A stretch of DNA of 64,000 nucleotides from assembly GCA_051155775.1 (NCBI GenBank), contig DAXETV010000036.1:16022-80021 (forward strand), read 5' to 3'. Positions 1 through 9,617 of this stretch are shown piece by piece. The notes below the pieces were generated by a model. It searched no databases and was not told where the DNA came from. It saw nothing but the letters and a program-made list of their open reading frames with translations. The position numbers were made by a program, and so were the translations under genes. The stretch comes from CAYSCZ01 sp051155775 (GTDB lineage Bacteria > Bacteroidota > Bacteroidia > Cytophagales > Cyclobacteriaceae). Position 1 is the first letter of the stretch, and the number at the start of each line of letters is the position of its first letter.

Positions 1-18
1 TTTATTTTTTGATCAATA

Positions 19-2403
19 TTAAAATCTTTTTCTCCCCGAAAACTCCATGGCTTGACCCTTCCCAAAGCCATAACTAAATCCCAATACAACAAAGCGGCTT
101 CTGAACCGCCTGTTGTAGACAAAAAATTCCTCCTGATCGGCGACATTTTCTCTCACACGTGAAGCGAAGACATCCCGTATACTTAGATTGATCACCCCTT
201 TGCCGTTCATTATTTTTTTTCTGGCGCCTAGATTTGCAAAGATTACGTCATTGACCCTACCCTGAATGGTCTCATATTGTGATCGATAATGACCGGTAAT
301 TTCAAAATCAATAGCCCAGGGCAGTTTAAATTTATTATTGATTTTGGTTGACCAGCGATTTGCATCGAAATCAAAAGAAGTGCCTTCCAATGCACCTTGT
401 CTTTTAAAATAATTGAAATTGAAATCTCCATTTATTGTCCACATATCTACAGGGCTATATTTGGTATTAATCTCCAAACCCGTCGTGTTGTTAGAGCCTA
501 CATTTACCGGGGTGGTTGTATTTACATTATCTTCAAAAATCGAGACTCTTTCAATTACATCGGTGGTATTTCTTCGATAAACTGAGACATTCAGGAAAGT
601 CTTCCCAAGGGTGTAAATACCAGATAGTTCATAAGAATCCGTAAATTCCGGAAGCAGTTCAGGATTACCAACACGTATCTGAAATGTGTTCCTTATATTG
701 AAAAAAGGATTAAGGTCCCAAAGCCTGGGCCTGTAGATTCGCCGTGAGTAACCTGCCTGTAGCGAGAAATTGTCATTAACTTTCAAAGAGGTATGACCAC
801 TTGGAAACAGATTAGTATAGCTTTGGTCATTTGATTCATTTGTATTCTTCAGGAGTGTATTCAATTCTGTATGTTCTGCACGTAAGCCCAACTTAATCCC
901 CCATTTATCACCTTCATAAGCTCCGGTTCCATAAACACCAAACACATCCTGATCATATTCAAAAATGTTGGTTTGCAGGGGATCTGATATCCACTCATCG
1001 TCAACAAAATCATTTACCGCAAAATCATTGCTTACATGCTGAGTGATAAGTTGTGCTCCTGTTTCAAATGAAAACTTATCCGATATCGGCTGGGCATAAT
1101 CTATTTTATAAGTATACTTGGCCTCCTGGAAATCTGTCCTGGTCTCCTGTAAAGCATCCGGTTCATCTCCTGTTATGGTTTCATTAGTAAAATCTGACGA
1201 TTGATCTTTCCCAAAGAAGCTTCCCAATGCACTCACCAAAAGTGTGTGATCTTCATTTCCATTAAACTCACTTTTGTATTGCAGCTCATATTGGTATTTT
1301 GGGTTGGTTGCTTCTGTCACCTCTGTTCGTTTCCATTCAGATATTAAAGAGTCTGTCTCATTAAGGCGTCGGAAGTTTGTATTGGAAGGCTGATCTTCGA
1401 TTTCATAAGCAAAATTTCCAGAAATGGTTAGTACATTATTTTCATTAATGTGATAGTCCGTTCCTAAAATCACATTATAAAACTGCTCGTTTCGGAACTC
1501 TTCTCCATTAGTTAAAACCTTACTCCCATTAATCAAATCCCGATTTATATTTTGAACATCGTTGGGTAATTCCCGATACCCAACGCCCAACTGACTAAAT
1601 AAATTAAAATTTTCCGTACGTCTGTTTAAGCTCAATCCAAAGCTATGATTATGTGGATTTCCAATGTTAAGCGTTACAGAACCATTAGTTCCCCTACGGT
1701 CATCTTTTTTAATTACAATATTGATTATTCCTGATGTTCCCTCAGCATCATATTTTGCAGATGGATTGGTAATCACCTCAATTTTTTCAATCATATCTGC
1801 AGTGATGGTTCCAAGCGCATTACCACCTTCATCACTGGTCATTACGGATGGTTTTCCATTGATTAATATTTGCACCCCAGAACTACCACGGAGACTTACT
1901 TCCCCCTCGATGTTCACATTTACCGAAGGGACATTATTTAAAACCTCCAGTGCACTTGCCCCGGTGCTGCTCAGGTCTTTTCCTACATTAAAAATTCGCT
2001 TATCCAGTTTAAATTCTGTTTGAGATCGCTCAGCTCTTACCACCACTTCATCCATGACTTTATTATCAGGTAAAATCGGTATACTCCCAAGATCTACAAT
2101 ACCATTTTTAATCGTTAGTTCATCAATGGTAAGCGTTTGATAACCAATGAACCGTACTTCAATATAAGTATCATTTATTTTTTCGGTTTTAAAGTGGAAG
2201 TATCCTTCCAAATCGGTAGTTACTCCGGCAATGGGTTTTCTTGTCGATCGATCCGATAGCATAACTGTAGCGAATTCAATGGACTGATTATCAATCATAT
2301 CCACAACATTTCCTTTAATCTCGATAGGTCTGCTCTGAGCGTCAAGCACTAAGGCATCTACAAATGAAATGATGATAAGAAATATTTTGAGACTATTCTT
2401 CAT
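19..2403 (-). CDS. Outer-membrane beta-barrel receptor, TonB-dependent-receptor-like
   Basis: Probably an outer-membrane barrel protein of the OMP_b-brl/TonB-receptor type, used for uptake or surface binding; the substrate cannot be read from sequence. A signal peptide (about residues 1-23, ending near LDAQS) precedes a carboxypeptidase-D-like Ig domain (about 27-110), which is typical of Bacteroidota receptors. Next comes a plug-like region (about 115-235) with 'SLRGSSGVQILINGKPS' and 'IEKIEVITNPSAKYDAEGTSG'. The rest is aromatic-rich beta-barrel strands ending in a terminal Phe (GRKRF), as expected for BAM-inserted barrels. No TonB box is obvious. It is divergent from the LytS/LytTR pair across about 200 bp, so that pair could regulate it; this is inference. 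The family call is secure, the ligand unknown. Confidence 0.9.
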   Translation of the reverse strand: MKNSLKIFLIIISFVDALVLDAQSRPIEIKGNVVDMIDNQSIEFATVMLSDRSTRKPIAGVTTDLEGYFHFKTEKINDTYIEVRFIGYQTLTIDELTIKNGIVDLGSIPILPDNKVMDEVVVRAERSQTEFKLDKRIFNVGKDLSSTGASALEVLNNVPSVNVNIEGEVSLRGSSGVQILINGKPSVMTSDEGGNALGTITADMIEKIEVITNPSAKYDAEGTSGIINIVIKKDDRRGTNGSVTLNIGNPHNHSFGLSLNRRTENFNLFSQLGVGYRELPNDVQNINRDLINGSKVLTNGEEFRNEQFYNVILGTDYHINENNVLTISGNFAYEIEDQPSNTNFRRLNETDSLISEWKRTEVTEATNPKYQYELQYKSEFNGNEDHTLLVSALGSFFGKDQSSDFTNETITGDEPDALQETRTDFQEAKYTYKIDYAQPISDKFSFETGAQLITQHVSNDFAVNDFVDDEWISDPLQTNIFEYDQDVFGVYGTGAYEGDKWGIKLGLRAEHTELNTLLKNTNESNDQSYTNLFPSGHTSLKVNDNFSLQAGYSRRIYRPRLWDLNPFFNIRNTFQIRVGNPELLPEFTDSYELSGIYTLGKTFLNVSVYRRNTTDVIERVSIFEDNVNTTTPVNVGSNNTTGLEINTKYSPVDMWTINGDFNFNYFKRQGALEGTSFDFDANRWSTKINNKFKLPWAIDFEITGHYRSQYETIQGRVNDVIFANLGARKKIMNGKGVINLSIRDVFASRVRENVADQEEFFVYNRRFRSRFVVLGFSYGFGKGQAMEFSGRKRF

Positions 2404-2602
2404 TTACAGGTTCTTTGCTTTTGATTACGTCAAAATTGGTTGGGAATATAGAGTTGTAAGAAAGTAATCTGTTAACAGCAGGATCTAACCGTTGAACGAT
2501 CGATTTGTTCATTAAAGGGGTGAAGATGAAGTTTATCCAAAGGATTGCGCTGTTTACCTGTAGAAAGGCCTTAAATATTTTTTCAGGATTAAATTTGAGT
2601 TT

Positions 2603-3613
2603 ATGAGCGGTGCATTAGGGTCATATCGTGAGGTAGTATTTCAGGTGGTCTTACACATACTGGTGTTTATCTTTTATTCCTTTAACAGAGAAGACCCACA
2701 AATTCATTTCTATCAAGTGGTTTTCTTCATTAATTACATGGTTGCAACACTTTTCATAAGTTATTTTTTATTGCCAAAATTCTTTTACGCCAAGCGATAT
2801 TTACTTTTTTTAACCCTAACGCTTTCTGCATTCTTTGGGGTAATTGTAATTGAAGAGCTGGTCCTGGAACAAATCTATTTCCCGAACACAAGAAGGAGCA
2901 GCTCTTTTTATGTCCTGTATACATTACTGGATATTTTTCCCGTGATGGCCATATTGGCAGGATTTAAATTTGCCTGGGATGCATTACATAAACAAAGGGA
3001 AGTTGAAGCACTTAAGTCCACCATTCAGGAAAGCGAGTTACAATTTTTAAAATCCCAAATCAATCCACACTTCTTGTTTAATAACCTCAATAACCTATAC
3101 TCCTACGCCGTGGAGAACTCACCCAAAACACCAACCATCATCCTTGAATTAAGTGCTGTATTGCGGTATATGCTCTATGAGTGCAAAGAGAAATACGTCC
3201 TTTTAACCAAGGAAGTGGAGCAATTAAAAAATTTCACACAATTGTATCAGCTACAAATCGAAGAAAGAGGTAAGGTGAATTTTAAATCAGACATAAAAAA
3301 TCCTAATTGTAGAATAGCGCCGTTAATTTTAATCATATTTATTGAAAACGCTTTTAAACACAGTCAGGCCGGTCAAGCGGAAAACATATACATAGATGTA
3401 GATGTGAACCTTTCCGGGGATGGCCACCTGAGTTTCTATTGCGAAAACAATTATAAACCCATATCAAGACCTGAAGACCAGAAAGGTATTGGCCTTGAGA
3501 ATGTTAAAAAACGATTGCAACTGCTATATCCCGATGCTCATAAATTAGAAATTACCGAATCCGAAAATCAATTTAAAGTACATTTATCCATGGATTTAAA
3601 TGGAGATAAGTAA
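2603..3613 (+). CDS. LytS/YehU-type sensor histidine kinase
   Basis: Membrane histidine kinase that would phosphorylate the LytTR regulator encoded directly downstream. Four hydrophobic segments (about residues 12-27, 38-57, 66-88 and 103-124) form the sensor region without a recognisable extracellular domain. The His_kinase motif 'QINPHFLFNNLNNL' places the phospho-acceptor at His156. The ATP-binding region has an N-box (FIENAFKHS, Asn249) and a G-box (GIGLENVKKRL, about 296-305). The stop codon overlaps the next start (TAATG), so the two are translationally coupled. TAAATTTG at 2590-2597 matches the Bacteroidota -7 element and lies five bases before the ATG, so the message may be nearly leaderless; no good -33 element was seen. 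The signal sensed is unknown. Confidence 0.93.
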   Translation: MSGALGSYREVVFQVVLHILVFIFYSFNREDPQIHFYQVVFFINYMVATLFISYFLLPKFFYAKRYLLFLTLTLSAFFGVIVIEELVLEQIYFPNTRRSSSFYVLYTLLDIFPVMAILAGFKFAWDALHKQREVEALKSTIQESELQFLKSQINPHFLFNNLNNLYSYAVENSPKTPTIILELSAVLRYMLYECKEKYVLLTKEVEQLKNFTQLYQLQIEERGKVNFKSDIKNPNCRIAPLILIIFIENAFKHSQAGQAENIYIDVDVNLSGDGHLSFYCENNYKPISRPEDQKGIGLENVKKRLQLLYPDAHKLEITESENQFKVHLSMDLNGDK

Positions 3614-4314
3614 TGAATTGCATTATCATAGAAGATCAACCACCAGCGCAACGGATTCTTAAGCGCTACATTGATGATATCGGATCTTTAAAATTGATTG
3701 GAACATTTTCTGATACCCTTCAGGCGATGGATACCTTAAAATCACAGCAAATTGATCTTATTTTTTTAGATATCAATCTACCTAAAATGTCAGGGATTGA
3801 TTTTTTAAAGTCCAATACAAATGCTCCTCATGTTATACTGACAACCGCCTACCCCGATTATGCATTAGAAAGCTATGAGTTTAATGTAGTTGATTATTTA
3901 CTCAAACCTTTTTCTTTTCAGCGGTTTGTTAAAGCAGTGACTAAAGTACCAGTTACTTCACTGTCTGGAAATATAAAGCCCAAAAATAAAGAAGAAGCCC
4001 ATCCAAAAGAAATATTCATTAAGTCAGGTTATGATCACATTAGAATAACCATTGATGAGATCATTTTCATCAAATCAGATGCTGATTATACGGAGATAAT
4101 CATACCTCAAAGGAAATACCTGTCTGCCGAACCACTCCGGTATTGGTTGAAAGTGTTGGATGAAAATCAGTTTATCCGCATTCATAAATCCTACATTATC
4201 AATACTAATAAAATTGAAAAAATCGGCAGTAACAAAGTGCACCTTGTTGATCGTACGGAGATACCAATTGGCCGGGCTTTTAAAGAGTCCGTTATTGATC
4301 GGCTTATCGGGTAA
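3613..4314 (+). CDS. LytTR-family response regulator
   Basis: Transcription regulator paired with the preceding kinase. The receiver domain (about residues 1-120) has the acidic pair Glu7-Asp8, phospho-acceptor Asp53 (LIFLDINLP), Thr77/Thr78 and Lys98 (LLKPF). The C-terminal LytTR DNA-binding domain (about 130-233) has the typical 'IFIKSGYDHIRI', 'YLSAEPL' and 'FIRIHKSYIINTNKI' blocks and ends with 'IPIGRAFKESV'. It starts inside the kinase stop codon, the common arrangement for LytS/LytR-type pairs. The target is unknown; the divergent outer-membrane receptor is the nearest candidate by position only. Confidence 0.94.
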   Translation: MNCIIIEDQPPAQRILKRYIDDIGSLKLIGTFSDTLQAMDTLKSQQIDLIFLDINLPKMSGIDFLKSNTNAPHVILTTAYPDYALESYEFNVVDYLLKPFSFQRFVKAVTKVPVTSLSGNIKPKNKEEAHPKEIFIKSGYDHIRITIDEIIFIKSDADYTEIIIPQRKYLSAEPLRYWLKVLDENQFIRIHKSYIINTNKIEKIGSNKVHLVDRTEIPIGRAFKESVIDRLIG

Positions 4315-4440
4315 TGCATCATATGAGTTAGGTCTGTACATAGCTGTTTTTCCTGTCTTTTAGATAAATGTTAAGTGTAGGTAATAACCGATAGCTATGG
4401 GCTTATTTTATCTATTTTAGTAGTTCACATCAACTGCGCC

Positions 4441-5226
4441 ATGAAAATACACCATCTGAGAAATGCTTCCTTTATACTGGAGTTCAACCAAAATTTTATA
4501 CTTGTGGATCCTATGTTGGGCAGGGAAGGCACAGAACCTCCTTTTACCGTCTTTCGGCACAAACCTCAGAAGAACCCGGTCGTACCGTTTCCCGAGGTCA
4601 GCAGGCCACTACTAACTAAGGTCAATCATTGTTTAATCACTCATCAACATCCTGACCATCTTGATAAAGAAGGCACCAAACTTTTGCAATTAAAAAGGAC
4701 ACCAATCACCTGCAGTAAGCTTGATGAAGAAGACTTGCGAAAAAAAGGACTAAATATACATGTATCTGTAAATTATTGGGAACGAAAAGAGTGGTTAGAT
4801 GGATACATAACCGGTATTCCGGCCCTTCATGGATATGGCTTCATAGCCAAACCTATGGGAAACGTTATGGGCTTTTATCTTGAATTACCTAACATGGCAA
4901 CAGTTTATATTAGTGCAGACACAGTGTATACAGAAGACGTCGAAAAAGTATTAAATGAACAAAAGCCTGATATATCCATACTTGCTTGCGGATGCGCTCA
5001 ATTAGACATCGGCCAGCCATTACTGATGACTATGGAAGACATTATTAAATACATTAAACGATCTGAAGGCAAAATTGTCGCCAACCATATGGAAGCCCTA
5101 AACCATTGCCCAACCACACGCCGACAACTTAAGGAAAGATTAAAAAAAGAAGGTCTGCTGGAAAAAGTGCTAATTCCCGCGGATGGAGAATCTATCGATA
5201 TGAAAAAAGAATTGTATCCTATTTGA
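4441..5226 (+). CDS. UlaG-like metallo-beta-lactamase-fold hydrolase
   Basis: Cytoplasmic metal-dependent hydrolase of the MBL fold, UlaG/YtnP-like branch. The metal motif HxHxDH is present as 'THQHPDHLD' (His68, His70, Asp72, His73). Further fold elements are 'ILVDPMLG' near residue 20, 'ISADTVY' near residue 160, and a late His-containing block 'VANHMEALNHCP'. The length of 261 residues fits the family. There is no signal peptide. The ATG is preceded by a 126-bp AT-rich gap after the response regulator, so it is probably its own unit. UlaG acts on an ascorbate lactone, but this broad family has many substrates, so none is assigned. Confidence 0.85.
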   Translation: MKIHHLRNASFILEFNQNFILVDPMLGREGTEPPFTVFRHKPQKNPVVPFPEVSRPLLTKVNHCLITHQHPDHLDKEGTKLLQLKRTPITCSKLDEEDLRKKGLNIHVSVNYWERKEWLDGYITGIPALHGYGFIAKPMGNVMGFYLELPNMATVYISADTVYTEDVEKVLNEQKPDISILACGCAQLDIGQPLLMTMEDIIKYIKRSEGKIVANHMEALNHCPTTRRQLKERLKKEGLLEKVLIPADGESIDMKKELYPI

Positions 5227-5308
5227 CATTTTGCATAATTTAGACAAAGCATCGCACCCATAATGGGTATTCATTTATAAAATATTTTAAAACAAAAAAA
5301 TTGAACAA

Positions 5309-5683
5309 ATGAGTACCAAATTAATTTTAGTAGCAAGAATCTTATTAGGCTTAATATTTACTGTCTTCGGCATCAATAAATTTGTCGGGTTTATGCCTGC
5401 TCCTGATTTTTCAGGCAGCGCATCCACTTTTATGCAAGGATTGGGTGCTTCAGGTTATTTATTTCCATTGCTTGGTGCAATAGAAACGATTTCAGGAATA
5501 TTTCTTTTAACCAACAAATTTCCTCGCTTAGCTGTGTTAATGCTTTTACCCGTTACCACAAATATATTGCTCTTCCATTTATTCATGGCTCCTGCTGGTG
5601 GAGCCCCCGGATATTTAGCCTTTATTTTGAATGCCTTCCTCATTATAGCATACAAGCAAGATCTTGAATGTATACTCAAATAG
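5309..5683 (+). CDS. DoxX-family membrane protein
   Basis: Small integral membrane protein of 124 residues with four hydrophobic helices (about residues 4-22, 44-64, 69-88 and 96-116). The N-terminal pattern 'ILLGLIFTVFGINKF' and the 'GAIETISGIFLL' segment are typical of DoxX/DoxD-like proteins. The family has been linked to thiosulfate/quinone oxidation or oxidative stress in some organisms, but most members, probably including this one, have no defined activity. It follows the UlaG-like hydrolase by 82 bp on the same strand; co-transcription is possible but not shown. Confidence 0.85.
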   Translation: MSTKLILVARILLGLIFTVFGINKFVGFMPAPDFSGSASTFMQGLGASGYLFPLLGAIETISGIFLLTNKFPRLAVLMLLPVTTNILLFHLFMAPAGGAPGYLAFILNAFLIIAYKQDLECILK

Positions 5684-5772
5684 GTAATCAATGAATTAGC
5701 CGGTGAATAACACAACCATTGGCTTTTTTTTATGACCTATTCCTTATATTAGTGTTTTTAATTGGAAGCCAA

Positions 5773-8253
5773 TTGAAGGATGGTCTTTTTCATGATTTTT
5801 ATGTAGATGTAATCCTGCCTTTACCATTACCCGGTGTATTCACATACGCACTTACAGAAGATCAAAAGATAAAAGCTGAGAAAGGTACCCGCGTACTGGT
5901 TCCTTTTGGCAAGAAAAAAATTTACACTGGTGTAATATTTGGGTTCCATGACCACAAACCCAATGCACAATATGTAAAGCACGTAATAGATGTACTGGAT
6001 GATGATAGACCATCTTTCACTACCCTTCAACTTGACCTTTTACAATGGATATCAGATTATTATGTTTCTACTTTTGGCGAAGCTTTAGCGGCCGCAATGC
6101 CCAGAGGAATGAAGCTCTCCAGCGAATCGTATATTCAACTTAACCCTGAATACAATTTTTTGGACTATCCGCTCCTTCCTGTAAATGAAAAATATCTGAT
6201 TGACCAGCTGTCAGAGCATGACCAGGTATCCTATACTCAAATTATGAGTTCCTCCAAAGCACTGATCCCCACCATTAAACGTCTGCATCAGGATCGAAAA
6301 ATTTTGACTTTTGAAAATGTTAAGGAAAGGTATACGCCAAAAACTGAGAAAAGAGTGCGATTAGCGAAGGAATACACAGATGATAAAAACTTAAAAGCCC
6401 TTTTGGATGAATTGGAGAAAAGACCTAAGCAGTTGGAGGTGATTATGGCATACCTAAGGGAAGTAAATGTACTCAACAACAAACAATCCAATGACGAAGG
6501 TCTATCCAAATCATCAATGGGGAAAAATATTTCTACTTCATCTCTGGATACTCTTATAAAAAATCAAATCCTGGAAGCTTTTACTGTAAATATTTCAAGA
6601 ATAAACCCAACCAAATCAAAGGATCAAGTCATCAAGTTGAATAAAACCCAGGAAAGGGTAAAAAATGAGATCAGCAGTCTATTTAAGGATAAGAATGTTG
6701 TTTTATTGCATGGTGTCACAGGCAGTGGCAAAACCAATATTTATATTGAATTCATCAGAAATACGCTTAATGAAAATAAACAGGTGCTCTACCTGGTGCC
6801 CGAGATTGTGCTGACAGCGCAACTCATCAGCAGGCTGGGAAATATTTTTGGTGAAAAATTAGGCATATACCACTCTAGATATTCGGATAACGAACGCGTA
6901 GAAATCTGGAAACAACTGGTAGATGGCAAAATAGAAATTGTGCTTGGTGTGCGCAGCAGCGTACTCCTTCCTTTTCAGAAACTGGGGCTTGTTATAATTG
7001 ATGAAGAGCACGAGAGGTCTTTTAAGCAATTTGAATCCCAACCTAAATATCATGCCCGTGATGTTGCTATTAAACTCGCCCAAATTCACCGCGCGAAAGT
7101 GATACTCGGAACGGCAACGCCTTCATTAGAAACTTATTATCACGCCAAAAATAGTAAGTATGGTTTAGTAGGACTTTTTGACAGATATGATAACGCCCAA
7201 ATGCCCAGTTTAGCATTAATTGACTTACTTAGAGCCCGTAAACTAAAGAAAATCAAAGGGAGTTTTAGCAATCAACTTCTAGAAGCTATTGAGGAAAATC
7301 TGAAAAAAAAAAGACAGGTCATCATATTTCAAAACAGAAGAGGCTATTCGCCTCAGATTATGTGTGAGGATTGTGGCTTCATTCATTATTGCCCCAATTG
7401 CAGCGTTAGCCTTACTTATCATCTAAAAATCAATCTTCTGAAGTGCCATTATTGCGGGCATAGGCAATCGGTTCCCGACAGTTGCCCGGAGTGTGGATCG
7501 ACCAAACTTAAAAGTATAGGGACCGGCACAGAAAAATTAGAAGAGGAACTGAAACTAATATTCCCGGGTGCTATCCTGCAAAGAATGGACCTGGATACCA
7601 CCAGAAGAAAATTCGCTTTCCAGGAGATAATTGAAAAATTTGAACAAGGCGAAATTGATATACTGGTCGGAACACAAATTGTTACCAAAGGCCTGGATTT
7701 TGACGGGGTTAACCTTGTAGGTGTAATGGATGTGGACAGAATGCTTCATTTCCCTGACTTCAGATCAAATGAACGAACATTTCAATTAGTTACACAAGTG
7801 GCAGGGCGTGCAGGACGCCGAAAAGAGCAGGGAACCGTTATGGTTCAAACCAACACACCCAAGGAACACATTTTTCAACAAATAAAACATCATGACTATT
7901 TGCGGTTTTACCAGCAAGAACTGATGGAGCGTGAGCAGTTTCTTTATCCTCCATACAGAAGACTGATCAAAATTGAATTAAAGCATAAGGATAGTAAGCT
8001 TGTGAAAGCAGCGGCACAATTTTTCAGAGCGTCAATTGCCAGAGGAATTGGTACCAAGAGAATTTATGGGCCGGTAGAGTCGTTAATTTTTAAAGTTAGA
8101 AACCAGTTTATTATGGAAATCATGCTTAAAATTGAGCCGAATCTAAAATATCTTAAGAAAACTAAAGAAGTGCTTGTTGCTACTAAGCTGGATTTTCAAA
8201 AGAATAAAGATTACAGACTAGTGAGCATTACCATCGATGTTGATCCTTACTAA
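5773..8253 (+). CDS. priA: Primosomal protein N' (PriA), replication-restart helicase
   Basis: 3'-to-5' superfamily 2 helicase that reloads the replisome at stalled forks. The N-terminal DNA-binding block 'VDVILPLPLPGVFTYAL' is at the start. The helicase has Walker A 'GVTGSGKTN', a DEEH box ('LVIIDEEHERSF'), 'LGTATPSLETY' and 'QVAGRAGRRKEQG'. Eight cysteines in CxxC pairs (CEDC, CPNC, CHYC, CPEC) form the two-zinc element of the family. Start choice: an open frame extends up to a TTG at 5719, but those extra residues (AFFYDLFLILVFLIG) are hydrophobic and unlike any PriA N-terminus. TTG at 5773 leaves the usual few residues before the conserved block; no ATG is available. A start-region sequencing error cannot be excluded. 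Confidence 0.93.
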   Translation: MKDGLFHDFYVDVILPLPLPGVFTYALTEDQKIKAEKGTRVLVPFGKKKIYTGVIFGFHDHKPNAQYVKHVIDVLDDDRPSFTTLQLDLLQWISDYYVSTFGEALAAAMPRGMKLSSESYIQLNPEYNFLDYPLLPVNEKYLIDQLSEHDQVSYTQIMSSSKALIPTIKRLHQDRKILTFENVKERYTPKTEKRVRLAKEYTDDKNLKALLDELEKRPKQLEVIMAYLREVNVLNNKQSNDEGLSKSSMGKNISTSSLDTLIKNQILEAFTVNISRINPTKSKDQVIKLNKTQERVKNEISSLFKDKNVVLLHGVTGSGKTNIYIEFIRNTLNENKQVLYLVPEIVLTAQLISRLGNIFGEKLGIYHSRYSDNERVEIWKQLVDGKIEIVLGVRSSVLLPFQKLGLVIIDEEHERSFKQFESQPKYHARDVAIKLAQIHRAKVILGTATPSLETYYHAKNSKYGLVGLFDRYDNAQMPSLALIDLLRARKLKKIKGSFSNQLLEAIEENLKKKRQVIIFQNRRGYSPQIMCEDCGFIHYCPNCSVSLTYHLKINLLKCHYCGHRQSVPDSCPECGSTKLKSIGTGTEKLEEELKLIFPGAILQRMDLDTTRRKFAFQEIIEKFEQGEIDILVGTQIVTKGLDFDGVNLVGVMDVDRMLHFPDFRSNERTFQLVTQVAGRAGRRKEQGTVMVQTNTPKEHIFQQIKHHDYLRFYQQELMEREQFLYPPYRRLIKIELKHKDSKLVKAAAQFFRASIARGIGTKRIYGPVESLIFKVRNQFIMEIMLKIEPNLKYLKKTKEVLVATKLDFQKNKDYRLVSITIDVDPY

Positions 8254-8259
8254 AAGCTG

Positions 8260-8979
8260 ATGAGAGTAAGCTGGCCGGTATTATTTTTATGTTGGTTTAT
8301 AATATCTTGTAATGATTGCGATGATTGCGGTCCAATAAGCAATGAACCGACATTTACATTAAAACTTTTCAACATCGATAGTGTAGCAATGTTACAGGAC
8401 AGTATAGATAAGAATGATACCACAAAGCTTATCATTGACACGCTACTAATGGATATATCTGGTTTGATTAATCACTATCAGGATAGTCTTGATGCGCTTG
8501 ATACACTTGAAGGTGATTTCAGCATGGATAGCCTTAGATTTCAAAGCAAAATTGATTCATTAACCCGGGAGGATTCATTGTTTACATCGGAAAGTGATGC
8601 GTTAGATACTGTAAATATGAGTTTGAATATCGTCACTAGTGAACTTCTGTCAGGCCTCTTTCCATTAGATCAGGTGGTTAACGCGGAATCCGGAAGCACA
8701 AAACCTTTTGAGGAGGTGCAAACAGACTATCAAATTCCACTAAATATGAATGCTGATGTATCCAATTATGATTTATTCTTTAATAACCGGGTGTTCAATC
8801 TTCAAATTGGCTACGATAGATTGCAACTCCTTGATCAGGTTAGCCGGGTAAGGATAATAGCAGAAAACATCAGCATAATTTCATTCGACCCAAAAATTGA
8901 TAGCATTAGTGACCCGCCGATATGCGGTTCCAGTGATTGTTCCAGTGAAAATGAGGTTACCATTGAGATATATTTTTAG
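8260..8979 (+). CDS. Hypothetical lipoprotein
   Basis: Unrecognised exported lipoprotein of 239 residues. A short hydrophobic leader (VLFLCWFIIS) ends at a lipobox-like Cys17 (FIISC). The mature N-terminus is Cys/Asp-rich (NDCDDCG). Residues about 50-115 are rich in Asp, Ser and Leu with repeated 'DSL/DTL' spacing and may be helical or coiled-coil. The C-terminal part looks beta-rich and holds a second Cys pair (CGSSDC). It begins six bases after priA and overlaps the next gene by 29 bp, so the two are probably co-expressed and may act together at the envelope. No function is proposed. Confidence 0.7.
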   Translation: MRVSWPVLFLCWFIISCNDCDDCGPISNEPTFTLKLFNIDSVAMLQDSIDKNDTTKLIIDTLLMDISGLINHYQDSLDALDTLEGDFSMDSLRFQSKIDSLTREDSLFTSESDALDTVNMSLNIVTSELLSGLFPLDQVVNAESGSTKPFEEVQTDYQIPLNMNADVSNYDLFFNNRVFNLQIGYDRLQLLDQVSRVRIIAENISIISFDPKIDSISDPPICGSSDCSSENEVTIEIYF

Positions 8980-9616
8980 CTTTTTCCTGATACTTTGCAT
9001 CTCTAAAACCAACGCCCAGGAGGCGGATACCCTTGAGGTGAAGACGAAATTCATCTCAGATATAAGCATATGGGTGGACTATCTGAAATTGGCTAGCTAT
9101 GCCACAGATTTTGAAAAGAAAAATGAAGGTGGGGTAAATTTGATATTTAAAGAAAAAATCCAAATTGGTTTGGAATTAGGGACAGGAAATATCGAACCCC
9201 AAAATGCGCTAAAAAATGTAGACTATACTGTGGAAGGCACCTATTATAGGTTTGGGGTAGATTATATAAAACAAATTAATCCTGATAGCAGACTAGCACT
9301 TGGTTTAAGGTATGGCCAATCAAATTTTGATGATCAGGGGGTTATAAGATTAACCAGTCCTTCTATGCTTTTTGATGATTTTAACGATCCCTTTGAGCGG
9401 ATGTCATTGCGTGCTGATTGGCTGGAAGTTGTGCTCACAACTGAATCACGGTTTATTGGCAATCTATACATCGGAGGCACTTTCCGGCTTCGCATTTTAA
9501 ATGATTATGATGAACAAACACCCATAGATGTTTTTACGATACCAGGCTATGGCAGAACATTTGATAACTCCATACCCGTCATAAACCTATTCTTAAAATA
9601 TATTATTGCCTTATAA
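8951..9616 (+). CDS. Hypothetical secreted/outer-membrane protein
   Basis: Unrecognised exported protein. The open frame extends upstream to 8897, but the ATG at 8951 gives a clean signal peptide (MRLPLRYIFSFFLILCIS, cleavage near TNAQ), so that start is preferred. The mature part is about 200 residues with alternating hydrophobic and aromatic strands ('GTYYRFGVDYIKQI', 'RLALGLRYGQSNF', 'SRFIGNLYIGGTFRLRIL') and ends 'INLFLKYIIAL'. This resembles a small outer-membrane barrel, though no family is assigned. It overlaps the preceding lipoprotein gene and converges on surE with a one-base gap. Confidence 0.7.
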   Translation: MRLPLRYIFSFFLILCISKTNAQEADTLEVKTKFISDISIWVDYLKLASYATDFEKKNEGGVNLIFKEKIQIGLELGTGNIEPQNALKNVDYTVEGTYYRFGVDYIKQINPDSRLALGLRYGQSNFDDQGVIRLTSPSMLFDDFNDPFERMSLRADWLEVVLTTESRFIGNLYIGGTFRLRILNDYDEQTPIDVFTIPGYGRTFDNSIPVINLFLKYIIAL

Positions 9617-9617
9617 C

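Noticed and set aside
5719..5772. Upstream extension of priA with a hydrophobic segment
   Set aside because: It resembles no PriA start and begins at a weak TTG; TTG 5773 fits the family better.
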